Below are positions 36,131 to 47,182 of a stretch of 64,000 bases of DNA, piece after piece. This DNA comes from Endomychus coccineus. Taxonomy: Eukaryota; Arthropoda; Insecta; Coleoptera; Endomychidae. The stretch covers positions 197,680,315-197,744,314 of the forward strand of contig OY294068.1 of NCBI GenBank assembly GCA_958510875.1. The letters run 5' to 3'. A program made the position numbers and the translations under genes. Position 1 is the first letter of the stretch. The number at the start of each line of letters is the position of its first letter. The notes under the pieces were generated by a model, which was given only the letters and a program-made list of their open reading frames with translations, did no database searches and had not been told where the DNA came from.

Positions 36131-37078
36131 ACTCCTAGGGAGAGATACAGCAATCCAGAGTTTCTGTTAAAAATTCTCAAAGCAGCTCCATATTTTCTTC
36201 ACTCGGTAATGTTTTATCTTGGTGTAGGGGTAAAGAGCGACATGAATTAATATTAGGCCAGCAATCACTTCTAATTTTCCTTTTTATCACTAATTGACTC
36301 AATTTTCGCCTCTCCATTCTCCAATACCAGTCTTGTATTGTTGAAGATAAAATTGGTATTCATCTGAAATAGCTGAAAATTAAATTTCGTTATTATTTTG
36401 CTGATGAATCGATTTATTTTCGTTTGTATTGAGCTATTATTCTGCGGCAAATGCCAAATAGAAATGGGTGAAGGAATATGGAGAACCAGATTTTTCAATC
36501 ACAATTCCAACCGTTGTTGTTTCTCTATTCATTTCTTTCCGGTGTATTGGAAAGTTAATCAACCCGAACGAAAACAGCAAGCTGATTTAATATCGTGGTG
36601 GCTTTAATCGAAGAACAGATAGGGGCGGCAGCAGCATTTTTGCGGAGCTTAAGAGATTACTAGGGGCGGTCGACGCTCTCTGAGATCACGATAAGTCCGA
36701 GGTCAGATATAACGTGAAAACCAATGGGAGAACAGGATATCTCCGCGACATTGCACGTTTAGAGCTTGTTCAAGTATCCCACTCCGACATCTGGAATACG
36801 TGGATACAACCTGCATATTTCGTCGTTTTCCATGTCAGCCGGAAAACTCAAATACGTAATACATGCAAATTTCACCGTGTTATTCCGCTCTAGATGGAAG
36901 CGGAATGTTCACTTTTCTTCTCACTCGAGAAGAAATCTCGTGTACAGTCTAGCGAATTATACACCGGCCAACATTGAAATAAAAAATGCAATTATTCGAG
37001 CGTAACTCTCTAGTGGTCGCAAAAGTTGAAATTATTCATTCACTTATACTGATAAATAGCAAGTGCCAAACATTTTTT
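36131..37078. other. Unannotated sequence upstream of the Helentron
   Basis: No recognised coding sequence. The frame at 36766-37005 (79 codons) has no family resemblance. Confidence 0.2.
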
Positions 37079-38710
37079 AAGCTATTGCATATAGCTTTTA
37101 TCGCGGGCTTTGAGCGCGGCGACCGAATCAAGAAATTCCGTAACGAAAAATAATGTAAGACCTAAACACCTAACATGTGTCAAATTAATTAATTAATTTG
37201 AAGTTTCTAAAAGTGAGAAATTTCGCTATTTTATACGAATGTTATAACACTCTAGCGCTTTAGACTCCGGGATTTTCACGTGGCCTATCGAAATTAGAAG
37301 GTTCGAATTATCTAAAAACATAATTGCATGAACTCCAGACGTCCTATGTAATTAGCTACGAACGAAATCATTTTGACATATGCCTCTAGGAGCTCGCTTC
37401 GCGTCAGTTAGAGTTTATACGTTAGACGCGCGTAGCAGAGACCTGAGAGTACCTGTTTCTATTAAGCTATTGCATATATTGCGTATAGCTTTTATCGCGG
37501 GCTTTGAGCTCGACGATCGAATCAAGAAATTCCGTAACGAAAAATAACAGGAACTCGTTTATGTTGCGCTCTCTCGGGTGACTAATATTGAAAAATTGTA
37601 TATCACGACAAAAAACGATAATTCTACATTCAAGTTTTATAATAATCGAAGGCAAGCTGCATCGACTGCATCTTTGTTGCAAGAATTCAAAAGACTTCCT
37701 TTAAATAGTGTTCAGACGACAGCTCAAAGTGTTTTAGATTTCCTTAGTAATAGAAATGGCATTTCAATAATGACTTTCAATTGCCAAAGTCTAAATAGTC
37801 ACAAATACGATTTACAAGATTCAGTTACGAGACAAACAAATGTGTTACTTCTTACCGAATCTTGCATGGCGCATGATAATCCGATTGAAATACCTAATTT
37901 CAATTGTATTGTTCAATTCAAACGAGATACTGTTCCAAAAGGTGGGGTAGCTATTTACCAAAATAATAATAATGTAACTAATATTATGACTCCGAATATT
38001 GAAATGAATATTGCACACGTTAGCGATGTTAATGTTAGGCGCTCATTTTTTGGAGATATTTGTGCGTGCTTATGCAAACTTAGAAATGGCCTACACATAG
38101 TCATGGTAGCAATTTACATTTCTCCGAATCCAAAATTGGACGAGGTAGAGCATTTTATTCATCGCACTTTCCAGGAGTACACTGAAGAAGGGTCAAAAAT
38201 ACTTGGTACAAATGGTAATAAATTTCCACTTATCTTGGCTGGCGATTTCAACATCAACTTTGCTGATCAAAAATCAGAGCGGTTGACAACTTTTCTTTCG
38301 GAAAAATTGAATTTGAAAATGAATAATGATCCACAAGAATCCACAACAAAATATGGGACCACCATTGGCGCGGTATTTTCCAGATATTTAGAGGATATCA
38401 AGTCTCAAACTTATGTCTCTTATTTCAGTTACCATAAACCTATAGTTTCAATGATAACAAATTCCTGAATAACCTACATGTATTGTAAGATAATTAAAAT
38501 ATTTTAAACGATATTAACTTCTCATTTATTCAATGAAAGAAAAAATTTGTTTTCTTATCGGTCACCACGCTCAAAAAGTGTAACTTGAATCAATATCAAA
38601 GAAAAAACTTGAATTAATGTGAAACAAAAAAAATACTGCATAAATTAAAAATAATTATAATCGCATAAGTTAATAAAAAATACTATGCAATAGCTTCACC
38701 GCGGCAGTCC
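37079..38710 (+). mobile_element. Helentron (Helitron-like) remnant
   Basis: A 5' subterminal segment (aagctattgcatatagc, then cgcgggctttgag, then gaatcaagaaattccgtaac) occurs at 37079 and again at 37464. The complementary tatgcaatagctt lies at 38692, followed by a GC-rich imperfect hairpin ggcagtccccgagtgcc (38705-38721). These subterminal inverted repeats and the hairpin fit Helentron ends. The coding part 37548-38468 fuses helicase motif VI to an endonuclease domain. The first segment (37079-37460) looks like the 5' end of a neighbouring copy joined head-to-tail; most of Rep/helicase is deleted. Confidence 0.7.
37548..38468 (+). pseudogene. Helitron helicase C-terminus fused to EEP endonuclease
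   Basis: 306 uninterrupted codons preceded by a TAA at 37545. QELVYVALSRVTNIEKLYIT is motif VI of Pif1-family helicases. An endonuclease/exonuclease/phosphatase domain follows: ISIMTFNCQSLNSH, LLLTESC (metal-binding Glu), GGVAIYQ, VAIYISPNP, LILAGDFNINFADQ (catalytic Asp/Asn) and SYHKPIVSMI at the end. The last motif is normally SDHxP, and here the Asp is Tyr. This domain order is known from Helentrons. The 5' half of the protein is missing. Confidence 0.8.
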
Positions 38711-38852
38711 CCGAGTGCCACACGTTTTGTTCATACAAACGAAAAAAGGGAACCCATTGCTTCTCAATATCTGAATTCTGGTCAACACATGGGTTTTGAC
38801 CACCATAAAATAATGTTTTTCGATGAATAATGTTCACAAAGTTGGTATCACT

Positions 38853-41126
38853 ATTATTTATTTATTTATTTCACAAGAACAAACAGGTTACAATCACTTA
38901 TAACCTAATTACATTTTCTAGAGGTATATAAAAGCCGTCCAATAATTAATGAAAACAAAGCATATATAGTTTAAAGAAAAAACAAAAAAAAGTAAGAAAA
39001 AAAACTAATCTACAACCCTACTGCTGGCCTACAACTACCCCACCGCTTCCTCGGCCATTGGTACGCACAAGTCCACCCAGATCTGTCTGTCACTATCTTG
39101 ACCACTCGTCAACACATACACCACATCCATCAGAAATCACTCCTACCAACCCGAACCGCCTCCCATTGAACTGCATTACTCAACTCAAACAAACCTTGTC
39201 GAAACTGTCGCACGCTCACACTGAACAATCCACACTCCAAATATGTGCAGTGCTTTTTATAAATCTTACACATTCTAGTGATAGGAGAATCGCTACGCGT
39301 AGGAGTCAAGAAAAGTAACGGTCTGTGAGGTATTCTCCTGTTGAAAGTATAAAATTTCAGCGCTGAAAGTAGCTGCGGAGAATCTATTAAGAAACCACAC
39401 AGCTTATGCAGAAAATATATACTAGCAGCTTCTCGTCTATAGCATAGCTTGATAAGGTCGAACTCCTGACTAAGTGCTGAATAGGAACCAAATGGAGGGT
39501 ATCTTCGATACTTTTTGAAGTACATATATTCAATAGCCAAATTCTGAATCGTCTCAATCACCTGTGAAGCAATGGATGGGGAAGGATTCCAAACACAGAA
39601 GTATACTCCAGAATGGGTCGCACCAACGATAAATAGAGATGTCTGAAAGTCACATATGTTCTAAACTCCCTCCCTATACCCTTGATAGAACCTAGTGATC
39701 TATAAGCTTTCGATGTAATATACTGAATGTGATCACCAAATCTCAACTGTGTGTCAAAAACCACACCTAGATCCTTTATTGATGTAACTCTTCAAATTCG
39801 AATTTCCAATATGATACGTAAAAAAGATGTTATTCTTACTTCTGGTATATCAGACGTCATTACGTTGCATTTATCCAAGTTGAGAGGCAATTTGTTATCT
39901 ATCGACCAGTTATGGATACTAAATAGGTCCTCCTGTAGTTTGAAGCATCCCGACAGAGTCGATACCGACTTGAAGAACTTAAAATCGTCTGCATATGTCA
40001 GACTACTGGTGCAATACTTTAGGGCAAACCGTTGATGGATAATATAAACAAGAGGGGCCCAAGGTTTGAGCCTTGGGCTACACCCGAAACTGTCTCGTAG
40101 GCAAACGAATCCACACCAAGATAATTCACTTTCTGTAATCTCCCTTGTAAATATGAAGAAAAGAAATGTAGAGCAATTCTGTCAAATTCTTGTTGAACTA
40201 ATTTGGTCAGCAACAGATCATGATTTACCCTGTCGAATGTCTTCGAGAAATCCATGTATATTACATCAACCGACTGCCCCCGCATCAACTCGCTTTCTAA
40301 GAAATCGACCAGGGTTAATAAGTTACTTTCTACTGATCGCTTTCCGAAAAAACCATGTTGTTCTGAGCAAATCAAATTTTTTACATTCAAATAAACCTTG
40401 TCATAAAGATGTGCTCAAAAATGTTTGCCAGTGCACTCAGTATGGTTATTTGTCTGTAATTAACGAATAATTGTTATTTGATTTATGCAAGGGTATAGTT
40501 TTCGATCTCTTAAAGCCGCAGGAAATACCCCAGTTCTGACTGAGAAATTGAATAATACGAGAAATGGGTATATTAAGTGTTCAGAGCATGCATTGTAAAT
40601 ATATGGGGAACATTATCCGGACCAGACGATTTTTTTGGTTTGAGCTTTTTTATAGCGTTCTCCACATCCGCTATTGTAAGTTCTCCAATACTGATACCTG
40701 AAAAGTTTCCCTGAGCAGATGCCACAAAGCCATCCACATCATATGAAGATACACCGCCATCTATTGCCGACCCGAAGTACCTTGGAAATCCGTCAGCTAT
40801 CTCTTTTTTGTTCCTAGTTAATCTATTATCAACCCTGATCGTTTCTGAGGAAGAAGTGTTCTTCTTGCCGTTAACAAAGTTCCAAAAAGCATTCATGTCA
40901 GTTGATATATCAGTTTTGATTTCTTTTTTATAGACTTTCTCTGAGCTAAGTGAAACGGAGACGTGTTCTTCCGTTTTCTATGGAACTCCTTCATCCTAGA
41001 ATCCGTTATTATTTTACCTGTGAACCAAGCTGGGAAACGTCTCCTCTTCAATCCAACACGGGGAACACAAATATCTAAAATGTAACACAACTTGTCATAG
41101 AAAACGTGTACAGCGTCGTTTTAACA
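38853..41126 (-). pseudogene. Jockey/CR1-like non-LTR retrotransposon, ORF2 minus EN
   Basis: Minus strand from 41126: AVHVFYDKLCYILDICVP, then GLKRRRFPAWFTGKI (EN-RT linker), FWNFVNGKKN, IADGFPRYFGSAI and IKKLKPKKSSGPDNVP. Then RT: LICSEQHGFFGKRSVESNLL, VIYMDFSKTFDRVNHDLL, GVAQGSNLGPLLF, TYADD (39983-39997, complement), FGDHIQYITSKAYRSLGSI, YLSLVRPILEYTSVFG and a C-terminal domain to 39130. The tail is (AAATA)n-like at 38853-38870. Several frameshifts and stops; endonuclease and ORF1 are missing. This is the most complete retroelement here. Confidence 0.85.
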
Positions 41127-41129
41127 TTT

Positions 41130-41600
41130 ACGTTTTAATTTTTTGAAATCATAGCTACGCTGGATGATTATTTCGATCGAATAGTAAAGCAATTGATTTT
41201 TTACTCATCGTGAAATAGTTCTGTTAACTTATTGTTATAGTTTTGTCAATTATAGCATAACCTACAATCGCTGCACTAGCGGACCGATGCTGTTTATTTT
41301 AATGATGAAAGCACGACTATTCGACAATATATCACGGAACATATATTTAATATCGAAAGAATCATTACCTTTATCGCCGCAATTATCGTTGCTATAAACA
41401 ATTGAAACCACATTCACTTTTCACTGCACTTACGAAAACATGTAAATGTATTATTGTATAGCAGCTGTCCACGCGCATCGCATCGGTCACTCAAGTAGCA
41501 GAGCTCGCTTGCACTTCAAGCCTTAAATGGAACGCCTCAGAGCGAGGTAACGCACAGCCGGTCAGAGCGAGGTAACGGCAAATGAGTCATGTTTTCACGT
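41130..41600. other. Unannotated, with short CG-containing direct repeat
   Basis: tcagagcgaggtaacg occurs at about 41538 and 41563. The 41460-41620 part is less AT-rich than its surroundings and could be the 5' UTR of an unclassified element. Confidence 0.25.
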
Positions 41601-41609
41601 GCGTGCAGC

Positions 41610-41890
41610 CGGCTCCATCGAATTTTAAGACGTTGTCACGTCAATAAAATTGGCATTTCTGAAATTGTACCTGCCTAGATTTCTATTATCCATGGTATTA
41701 CAGCGATCATCACGGAGGATGTTAACTACCATTTTTAGAGGTTGCTTTAGATCGACAATTACTAGAGGCTCATCCTCCACACCAACCTCAAGATCTAGGT
41801 CACTAAAGATCAAAGGAGGGTCTTTTTCCCTTTTTTTTGGGATTGTTTCCACTCTAGCTGTCTTCCAGCTGGAAGGAAACACACCAAGTT
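41610..41890 (-). pseudogene. Chimeric RT and EN-linker fragment
   Basis: The minus-strand frame (41882-41625) begins FPSSWKTARVETIPKKREK, the RT fingers block also seen at 15110-15160. It then switches to LIFSDLDLEVGVEDEPLVIV and LGRYNFRNANFIDV, which resemble the endonuclease end and EN-RT linker of the same class of elements. In an intact element the linker precedes the RT, so the order is inverted. Confidence 0.5.
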
Positions 41891-41899
41891 TGTATTTAT

Positions 41900-43020
41900 A
41901 TGACTCCTAGAATGGATAGATTGTGGACCTTGTCCAAATTTATATTCCAATAAAGCGTTATCAAAAACAGAAGAAAATTATTATTTTCATTATGCGAATA
42001 AACTATCACAAAGTAACAGCTTCATTCATCGATTTTTATGTTTGATATTTTATTTGTACGTCTGTTGTAACGATTGATTTGAAATTGGCTAAAACGGTGT
42101 AAGCAGAGAACGACACCGGTATCTCTAACTTGATCTATATTGCGTGTGGTTTAAGATATCACAACAAAACACTGTTATTAATCCAATTGATGAAACCTTC
42201 GAGTGGTCGTTCGAGTATTTGGCTAGCAAGCACTTGTCGATACGTTACACAGCTTGAGTTTATTACGTGGTTATTACACTACCATTCATGCGATACCATT
42301 ATGAATAACAACTTGATTTCCGGAGAGAATGCACTCTAATTATGTACGAAATTACTAACATAATTAGTATTATGTTGGTTGTTTTCAATATTCAACCTGA
42401 ATTCGAATTCTAAAATGATGCGGAAGTGGGAAGGAAGTCGTAAAAGAAAGAAGCTATGTACATTGGAGTCGTTTGTCGGACAGGTCATTAACACATTAAC
42501 TCTCTATAGATGGCGCGGAATATTTGGTAATACCTGGCATTCATCGGCTATGTTTAATCAACGGAGAAAGGATTGACCCATCACGATTTCCAAGTGGACG
42601 TTGAAAACAGAAATAATTGGTCGAAGAAGATTTTTTGTATGAAATTGTTATTATCTGTGACTCAAATATTTACTTGGTTTTTTGTTTAATGTTAGAGTGC
42701 TCCACATAAAGTCTTGTACCTGGATTGAAATAAACAAACATAACATTTTTGTGTCACACTGTATGTAGCTTTTGACTAAACAGACTTATTCTAAATTTAA
42801 TTTTACATACAAAAGATACTCTTAGTATTTGTCGCTGAAAGCAGCCGTTTTGAAAAAAATGGACTTAAAGGTAAACCTGCTTTGGAATTTCGAAAAATAA
42901 GAGATGAAATGTGTCATTTATTGATTATATTGTGATGTGACTAACTTAGATCATTTACAAGACTTGGACTAAACTACTTCTACAAATAAGTTAATAATAT
43001 TTACAATAATTGCTGAAAAT
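41900..43020. other. Unannotated intronic sequence
   Basis: No recognisable genes. The frame at 42379-42576 is short and unassigned. Confidence 0.25.
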
Positions 43021-43026
43021 GACCAT

Positions 43027-43418
43027 CGCCTACTGCAACGCATGTATCAATTCGCCTTAACATCGATTGACGAACTCTTTCGAATATACCTTATATCTAA
43101 TTAATGATGACACACGATTCTAATATCCTGTTTCTTAGATCCTGTTCATTTTGGACTGCACTTTAGTTTGGTTGCGTACCGATTTCTGGATAAGAATTAC
43201 CTTAACAGTTGGATAGGAAGAGCCTCCCAGATCACCTGATTTAAATCTTTTGGATTACTTGACGTCACTAATTTACAAAATTCCAGTCAGAAATGAAAAA
43301 GATCTAAGAAACAGGATATTCGAAACGTCTGACATCATTAATTAGATATGAGGTATATTCGAAAGAGTTCGTCAATCGATGTTGAGGCGAATTGATGCAT
43401 GCGTTGCAGTACTATTTA
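43027..43418 (+). repeat. Long hairpin built from mariner transposase C-terminus
   Basis: The right arm (43302-43418) and left arm (43027-43141) are inverted copies of about 115 bp: gatctaagaaacaggatatt against its complement, and gcatgcgttgcagta against tactgcaacgcatg. The plus-strand frame through 43225-43418 reads PRSPDLNLLDYLTSLIYKIP then EKDLRNRIFETSD and GIFERVRQSMLRRIDACVAV, typical of the mariner/Tc-type DDE transposase end. The spacer (43142-43301) holds the preceding transposase part. Confidence 0.8.
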
Positions 43419-43424
43419 TTATAT

Positions 43425-43795
43425 TAACATCTTTGCGCACGTTTCGATCTCACGACCAAAATCAGGAGACGGTTGTAAACTGATTCACATCAACTAAAGG
43501 GCGAAAATTTTCAAACGAATTAAAATATCTACATTGCAACAACAAACAAATCACGAATAACTGAAATTGTAACCCATTAATGTTGAAGATGCATTACAAA
43601 ACCGCTACACAGTAATTGACTCAATGATTGACTTCGGTTCTACTATTAACCGACGACTTACATTTATACGTGTTAGTGCTTAATACAATTAGTTTGAAAA
43701 AGCCCGCGCTTCAGTTCATGTGATTCCGCTTGCAAACGTCATCTGATGATGGTCGTTTGGTCAAAACGTACGTAAAGACGAAAAAGCTACATCTC
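43425..43795. repeat. Penelope-associated repeat with two inverted hammerhead relics
   Basis: Contains a minus-strand relic at 43440-43480 (ctgattttggtcgtgagatc then gaaac) and a plus-strand relic at 43737-43780. The middle (acgaataactgaaattgtaa) matches 27698-27720. Both ends belong to the family described at 23727-24020. Confidence 0.6.
43737..43780 (+). ncRNA. Degenerate hammerhead ribozyme motif
   Basis: Core ctgatga at 43743-43749 is intact, with stem I cgtcat/aagacg (one mismatch), short stem III cg/cg and cleavage triplet gta. Stem II is ggtc/ggtc with two G-U pairs. GAAA has become aaaa (43763-43766), removing the essential G, so activity is unlikely. Confidence 0.5.
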
Positions 43796-44575
43796 CTGAT
43801 TTGTACACTTGCAACTTTTCCTCAAGAGCGCATGTATCCCTTTGATTGATGACCATAAATATTAGCGAAACCAAAATTAGTGAAAGGAAATTTTCAATTG
43901 ACACTTCAAGAATGCATAGATGGTAATGTTGTCCGAGTAGCAAGGCGTAGTTTTAATTTTAATAACTGTCACGCCTAGTCATTGCCAATAAACACGCTGC
44001 ATTGCTCTGAAAATATACGGATCCAAAAAATTCCCCCTAATTTCTATAAGTTTGGGAAACCTGTCGTTATAAAAACACGACTGCCCTGACAACAATAAAT
44101 ATCAATTAATCGGGCACATAAATGTTGTCACCGTTATCGAATCTATTTCCGTGGTAGCAATAATCATTCATTCAAAAGCAAATAAAAGCAAAATCAAATC
44201 TCAAAATAACCGACCTACTTCATAGCATTTTTATATCGCTTAATTTAATCGAAGAATAATATTAAAATATCTCTATCCTCATTTTCGTGACGTCTAATGA
44301 AGCCTGTTAAAAGTTGGAGCGTCCGTTACACACAAACAGTTTTCCAGACTTGATTAAATGCTATTCGTCCGATGAAGATATAACTGTGACAGAACGTGAG
44401 TCATCAATTTATGATCAAAACAGGCATTTCGGCTTAGAACTCGGTGAACATTTGTTAGCATTTCGTGTTCGATTATTGTAATACCATCGAAAATATATAA
44501 TAATTGTGTAATAGTCGATCTGATACGCTTATCTATGTAATTATGACTCGTTTAGAGTGTCGGATTATCGAATAG
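43796..44575. other. Unannotated intronic sequence
   Basis: AT-rich; nothing recognised. Confidence 0.25.
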
Positions 44576-44581
44576 GCAAAT

Positions 44582-45290
44582 TCACAGCCATGCGGACCCT
44601 AAAAAATTGACATTTTCTATTAGAATTTTCAGTATATAAGATACCAAAACACTTCCTGCGATTAAATTGACTCCGATAGTGTTAGTCACAACCTCAACGT
44701 TCACTGTCGTGAATTTAAATTCGTATTCGTAAGCCTTCATCAAATTGATCTTTACGTCCTGACTTATGAAGAGGTTTGGATTTTGGAACCTGACAGCACG
44801 CGCTATCGCATTCTGCTTCAGACGGAGGATCGGGCAGCTTCCAGCAGCCCAATCCCAAATTTTTCCATGACCGCGAGGAACGGACGATCCGACCCACTGG
44901 GCCAGACCATCAAGCCGATACGCAGTACCGCCAGCCACTGTTTTAATGTGAATTTGTATAGGAACGATTCCTACCAGAGCCTCCAGAGACCTAGTGGGGG
45001 CGGTCCTCATAGCAGAAAAGTCGGTTTTGTCCACCGCCAAACGGGATAGAGCTGTTTCTGTTGCTGGTCACCACACAACAGTGGCGTAGGTTATGATTGG
45101 ACGGACCACGGTCGAATATATCCAGTGCAGAACCTGCCACCGTAAATCTCATGTGCTTGCGAAAGCTCTCTTGCATGCCCATAATGCAATATCCTTCCCC
45201 ACTCGCGTTTCCAGGTCCATTTTGCAGCTCAGTTTAGCATCAAGGAAAACGAATCTCACCCAGGCACCTGAGGGCACTCTCGGGTGATAT
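44582..45290 (-). pseudogene. R1/Jockey-type non-LTR RT C-terminal region
   Basis: Minus strand from about 45260: WACKRAFASTWDLRWQVLHW, IYSTVVRPIITYATVVWWPA, then SAMRTAPTRSLEALVGIVPI, HIKTVAGGTAYRLDGLAQWV and SVPRGHGKIWD. These are the VVRPxxxYAxxVWW, GAMRTTPTxALExLLxxxPI and KxxAxxxAYRL blocks between RT and RNase H. One frameshift lies near 45045. The 44770-44860 part also occurs at 25050-25140. Confidence 0.8.
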
Positions 45291-46090
45291 GTGTACATGC
45301 GACGTTACCATTGTGGTGCGCAGTTATCCGCCCTTGTGAGAGCATTGTCTTACGAAAAAATTGGATTAGAATATTTGAAAGAGGAAAATCTCTCTAGAGA
45401 CTTACACTGCCTAAGGACGTCCACAGACTTTATCCGTCAGTGTAAGTTTCAATATTTTACTTATAAAGGCAGCGGAGAAGAAAAGAAAAAAATCATTAAT
45501 TATTATTGAAGCTGGCGTTCTGTTAGAAAAAATATATGTACGTAAATCCTAAATTCCTTTGACGCATTCAAAATGACGCTCTACAAAGACTGAATAAGCG
45601 CATGTAAGGAAAATAGGACTGGTTGCAAATTATTACGTAGCTTTAATGAAAAGCTAACCACTTTCATTACTGTAGCATCAAAAGCCGCCTAAATAAACAT
45701 CAGTCGGTACATCGGAGCGTAATTACTATTTTTAAGCCATTATGTTGAAGACTGTGCTTACACATTTCTAGCTAAATAAATATACCTACTCGTCAAGTAG
45801 GAATGAAAAAACTTTTCAATAATTCTACATTGCTCGAACACTAGCGTTTTATACAAACATTTCATTATTGCTTGATTGATTGATAGACGCCTTGTGTTTG
45901 TGTGAACGGTTAGCGTTTTCAGAAGTTGTTATTGTAATTTTATATTCCGAATATGATTGTTAACGCTACGTTATCGTAATTTGTTGAAAAACTAATTGGT
46001 AACTTACCGCATTATTTGTTCTAAAAGATGTGGTAACCTTGTGTTTTTTAAGTAAATTGCATAAATTGCCCATCTCCCATCTTGAAGTAA
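45291..46090. other. Unannotated intronic sequence
   Basis: A 72-codon plus-strand frame (45291-45509) has no family I recognise. Otherwise AT-rich. Confidence 0.25.
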
Positions 46091-46094
46091 TTAA

Positions 46095-46266
46095 ACTCAA
46101 ATAAAATAACTATTAAAAGTTCGATTTTCAATAATTTAATGAATAAATGTTATTATAGTTTCGCTAACACGAATATTTGTTTGAAAAAGCTACTGTGTTA
46201 GCAAAACTATGATCACATTTAATAAATTAGTAAAAATCTAACTTTTAATAGTCATTTTATTTGAGT
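46095..46266. repeat. Foldback repeat with arms of about 75 bp
   Basis: The left arm 46095-46170 begins actcaaataaaataactatt; the right arm 46195-46266 ends aatagtcattttatttgagt, its near-complement. A loop of about 24 bp separates them. Arms differ at a modest number of positions and one short gap. MITE-like; it has no coding content. Confidence 0.75.
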
Positions 46267-46269
46267 GTA

Positions 46270-46919
46270 GAATGGATTTTCATCCCGTAATGGCTGATTC
46301 TATTCAATTATAGAAATGACTCATAACATTTTCCGCCAAATAATTGACAAGATTAACCTAATGAATCAAGAAAATTATCGTATAATATTCTGATGAGTCT
46401 ATTTGTTTTGAATGAAATTATATGAACTTGCCTCTCCCGATTGTGTAATATCATTACTAAGTTACACGAGGTCGCATTAAAATTATCTTGAAGCATTTGA
46501 AACTTGATTAGAGTTTAATGAAGTAAATATGTAAATTTTCATATCTGCTCTAAAGATGCGTAAACTTTTGATAGCTGATACGTTTTGATAAATTAAAGTT
46601 TGATTAATATAATTTTTGTAAATAGAAAAACCTACACTGTTCTTTAAACTCAGCTTCTATTCAAATAAATCGTTTGATTGAAAAATAAAATGATTTTCCA
46701 AGCAAATCAGTTTTTAAAAGTTCAGCCAAATGCCCACCAAAGGGAAGAATGTAATGCCTTATATACTGGTGAAACAGGTAGATGTTTCAAGCTAAATCTA
46801 AGCTCTTAGGAACATTATGTACACAAGAAGTTGTATTGCCGTAGACATGCCTCGTCGTTTTGTGAAGTTTACTATTACTTAGTATATTCTATTAATTACT
46901 TATGTTTTCTTTGTTGCAG
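46270..46919. other. Intron end before PLC beta exon 46920
   Basis: Plain AT-rich intronic sequence ending in a polypyrimidine-AG acceptor. Confidence 0.4.
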
Positions 46920-47182
46920 GATCCAAAATTACGACAAATAGTAACATTGGGTTCGCAAGATACCTTAGAAGAAAAGACGGTGACAGTATGCTGTGCCAAT
47001 GACTTTGTGAATATAAATTTTGTAAATTTTTGTTGCACAAGAAAAGAAATTGCAAGGCTGTGGACAGATGCACTTATGAGTTTAGCTTACAATTTAAATC
47101 AAATAAACGGCACCACTAATATGTACCTCGAAAAGGCTTATACCAAACTAACACTCATTACTGGACAAATACCCGTTAAAAA
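46920..47182 (+). CDS. Plc21C: PLC beta exon: PH domain end and EF-hand start
   Basis: Visible residues 50-136 plus two bases of codon 137. It starts DPKLRQIVTLGSQDTLEEK and contains REIARLWTDALMSLAYN, the C-terminal helix of the PH domain, then YLEKAYTKL and GQIPVKK leading into the first EF hand. The donor is aa|gtaatg, inside an apparent stop codon of the unspliced frame. Splicing leaves phase 2, and the next exon supplies c to make Asn. This restores the family sequence IPxKN at the PH/EF junction. Confidence 0.92.

Larger units (their letters stand above)
8757..46919 (+). other. Giant intron (38163 bp) of the PLC beta gene
   Basis: Donor gtaaga at 8757 and acceptor tgttgcag ending at 46919. 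The reading frame continues in phase 0 from IPK to DPKLRQ. Nearly everything recognisable inside is mobile-element debris: non-LTR retroelements, hAT and mariner DNA transposons, Penelope-like elements, a Helentron and satellites. No host exon is needed between these two by comparison with the family. Small nested genes cannot be excluded. Confidence 0.85.

Noticed and set aside
39058..39318. Plus-strand 86-codon frame
   Set aside because: Antisense of the C-terminal part of the minus-strand non-LTR element.
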